From assembly GCA_903927005.1 (NCBI GenBank), contig CAIYLH010000113.1, positions 33,931-97,930 of the forward strand: a stretch of DNA of 64,000 nucleotides, in the 5' to 3' direction. Positions 63,893-64,000 of this stretch are shown here, piece by piece; position 1 is the stretch's first letter, and the number at the start of each line of letters is the position of its first letter. A program made the translations under genes and the position numbers. Under the pieces are notes generated by a model. The model saw only the letters and a list, made by a program, of their open reading frames with translations, ran no database searches and was not told the DNA's origin. This DNA comes from an uncultured Pseudomonadota bacterium. Lineage in GTDB: Bacteria > Pseudomonadota > Gammaproteobacteria > Steroidobacterales > Steroidobacteraceae.

Positions 63893-64000
63893 CGATGACT
63901 CGTTCCCGTGCACGGACGAGGGACACCCCCTTGCGGCTAAGAATGTTTTTCGCGGCGTTGACGTCGCGGTCGTGAGCACACCGGCACTCACCACACACCC
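63846..64000 (-). CDS. tnpB: TnpB (IS200/IS605 OrfB), C-terminal fragment running off the window
   Basis: Only the last 50 codons are visible, read from the window edge to a TAA at 63846-63848. They encode VCGECRCAHDRDVNAAKNIL, the zinc-ribbon CxxC pair joined to the DRDVNAAKNIL block that is the third RuvC motif of TnpB, followed by a basic tail (SRKGVSLVRARERV). TnpB is the RNA-guided nuclease of IS605-type elements and an ancestor of Cas12. The frame is intact to its stop; whether the rest of the gene is intact is not visible. A different overlapping frame on the same strand is rejected. The element's end lies just downstream of the enolase gene. Confidence 0.86.
   Translation of the reverse strand, partial: VCGECRCAHDRDVNAAKNILSRKGVSLVRARERVIAPTRAGKPDTSSAQG

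Noticed and set aside
63731..63994. Minus-strand 87-codon frame at the window end as a separate gene
   Set aside because: A neighbouring frame of the same strand encodes the TnpB zinc ribbon; this one has no recognisable content.

Overview
The window is GC-rich chromosomal DNA from a proteobacterium, most likely a gammaproteobacterium. Gammaproteobacterial gene orders are preserved: leuS-lptE, holA-nadD-rsfS-rlmH, maf-rng-yhdP-(nitrilase)-tldD, and zapB-like/zapA/6S RNA divergent from ygfB-pepP-ubiH-ubi monooxygenase. A CRP-type regulator, Coq7, TonB-dependent receptor, TPR-sulfotransferase and S10 peptidase suggest a Xanthomonadales/Nevskiales/Steroidobacterales-like lineage; that placement is inference from gene content only.

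1-5.1 kb: end of leuS, lptE, a putative zincin and an unusual periplasmic fusion of a PCuAC copper-chaperone domain to a BtuF-like binding protein. It converges on a three-gene ABC locus (ATPase, FtsX-type permease, DUF3299 protein) that resembles metal-associated exporter/importer clusters.

5.2-31.2 kb: mostly housekeeping. It holds an S10 peptidase, holA, nadD, rsfS with a histone-H1-like N-terminal tail, rlmH, maf, rng, the very large envelope protein YhdP, a nitrilase-family amidase and tldD. These are followed by an AAA-FHA ATPase, purK/purE, darP, tldE, a cystathionine gamma-synthase-family enzyme, YihY, purC, djlA, an orphan antitoxin-like protein, rpe, a CRP-family regulator, coq7, rplM-rpsI and tRNA-Gln(CTG) with a strong terminator.

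31.2-43.1 kb: a secreted CocE-type hydrolase, an acyltransferase, rpiA, a 21-codon gene encoding an almost pure Lys/Ala peptide with its own promoter, RBS and hairpin, an EVE-domain protein, the 6S RNA gene on the minus strand, zapA and a ZapB-like protein, ygfB-pepP and two ubiquinone-pathway monooxygenases, an unknown membrane protein, phhB and ispG.

43.3-64 kb: an accessory, catabolic region. A TPR-sulfotransferase and a TonB-dependent receptor precede a carnitine dehydrogenase-thioesterase fusion, TetR regulator, acyl-CoA dehydrogenase and MFS transporter. Opposite these lie a FAD-linked oxidase, a dimethylglycine/sarcosine dehydrogenase-like flavoprotein, a non-pyrrolysine MttB-family methyltransferase and a LysR regulator. 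An iron alcohol dehydrogenase, an aldehyde dehydrogenase and an enolase-superfamily enzyme complete the set. Together they look like a quaternary-amine (carnitine/betaine) degradation island. The window ends in the 3' end of an IS200/IS605-type tnpB on the minus strand, whose terminal codons lie inside a long inverted repeat resembling the omega-RNA region of such elements.
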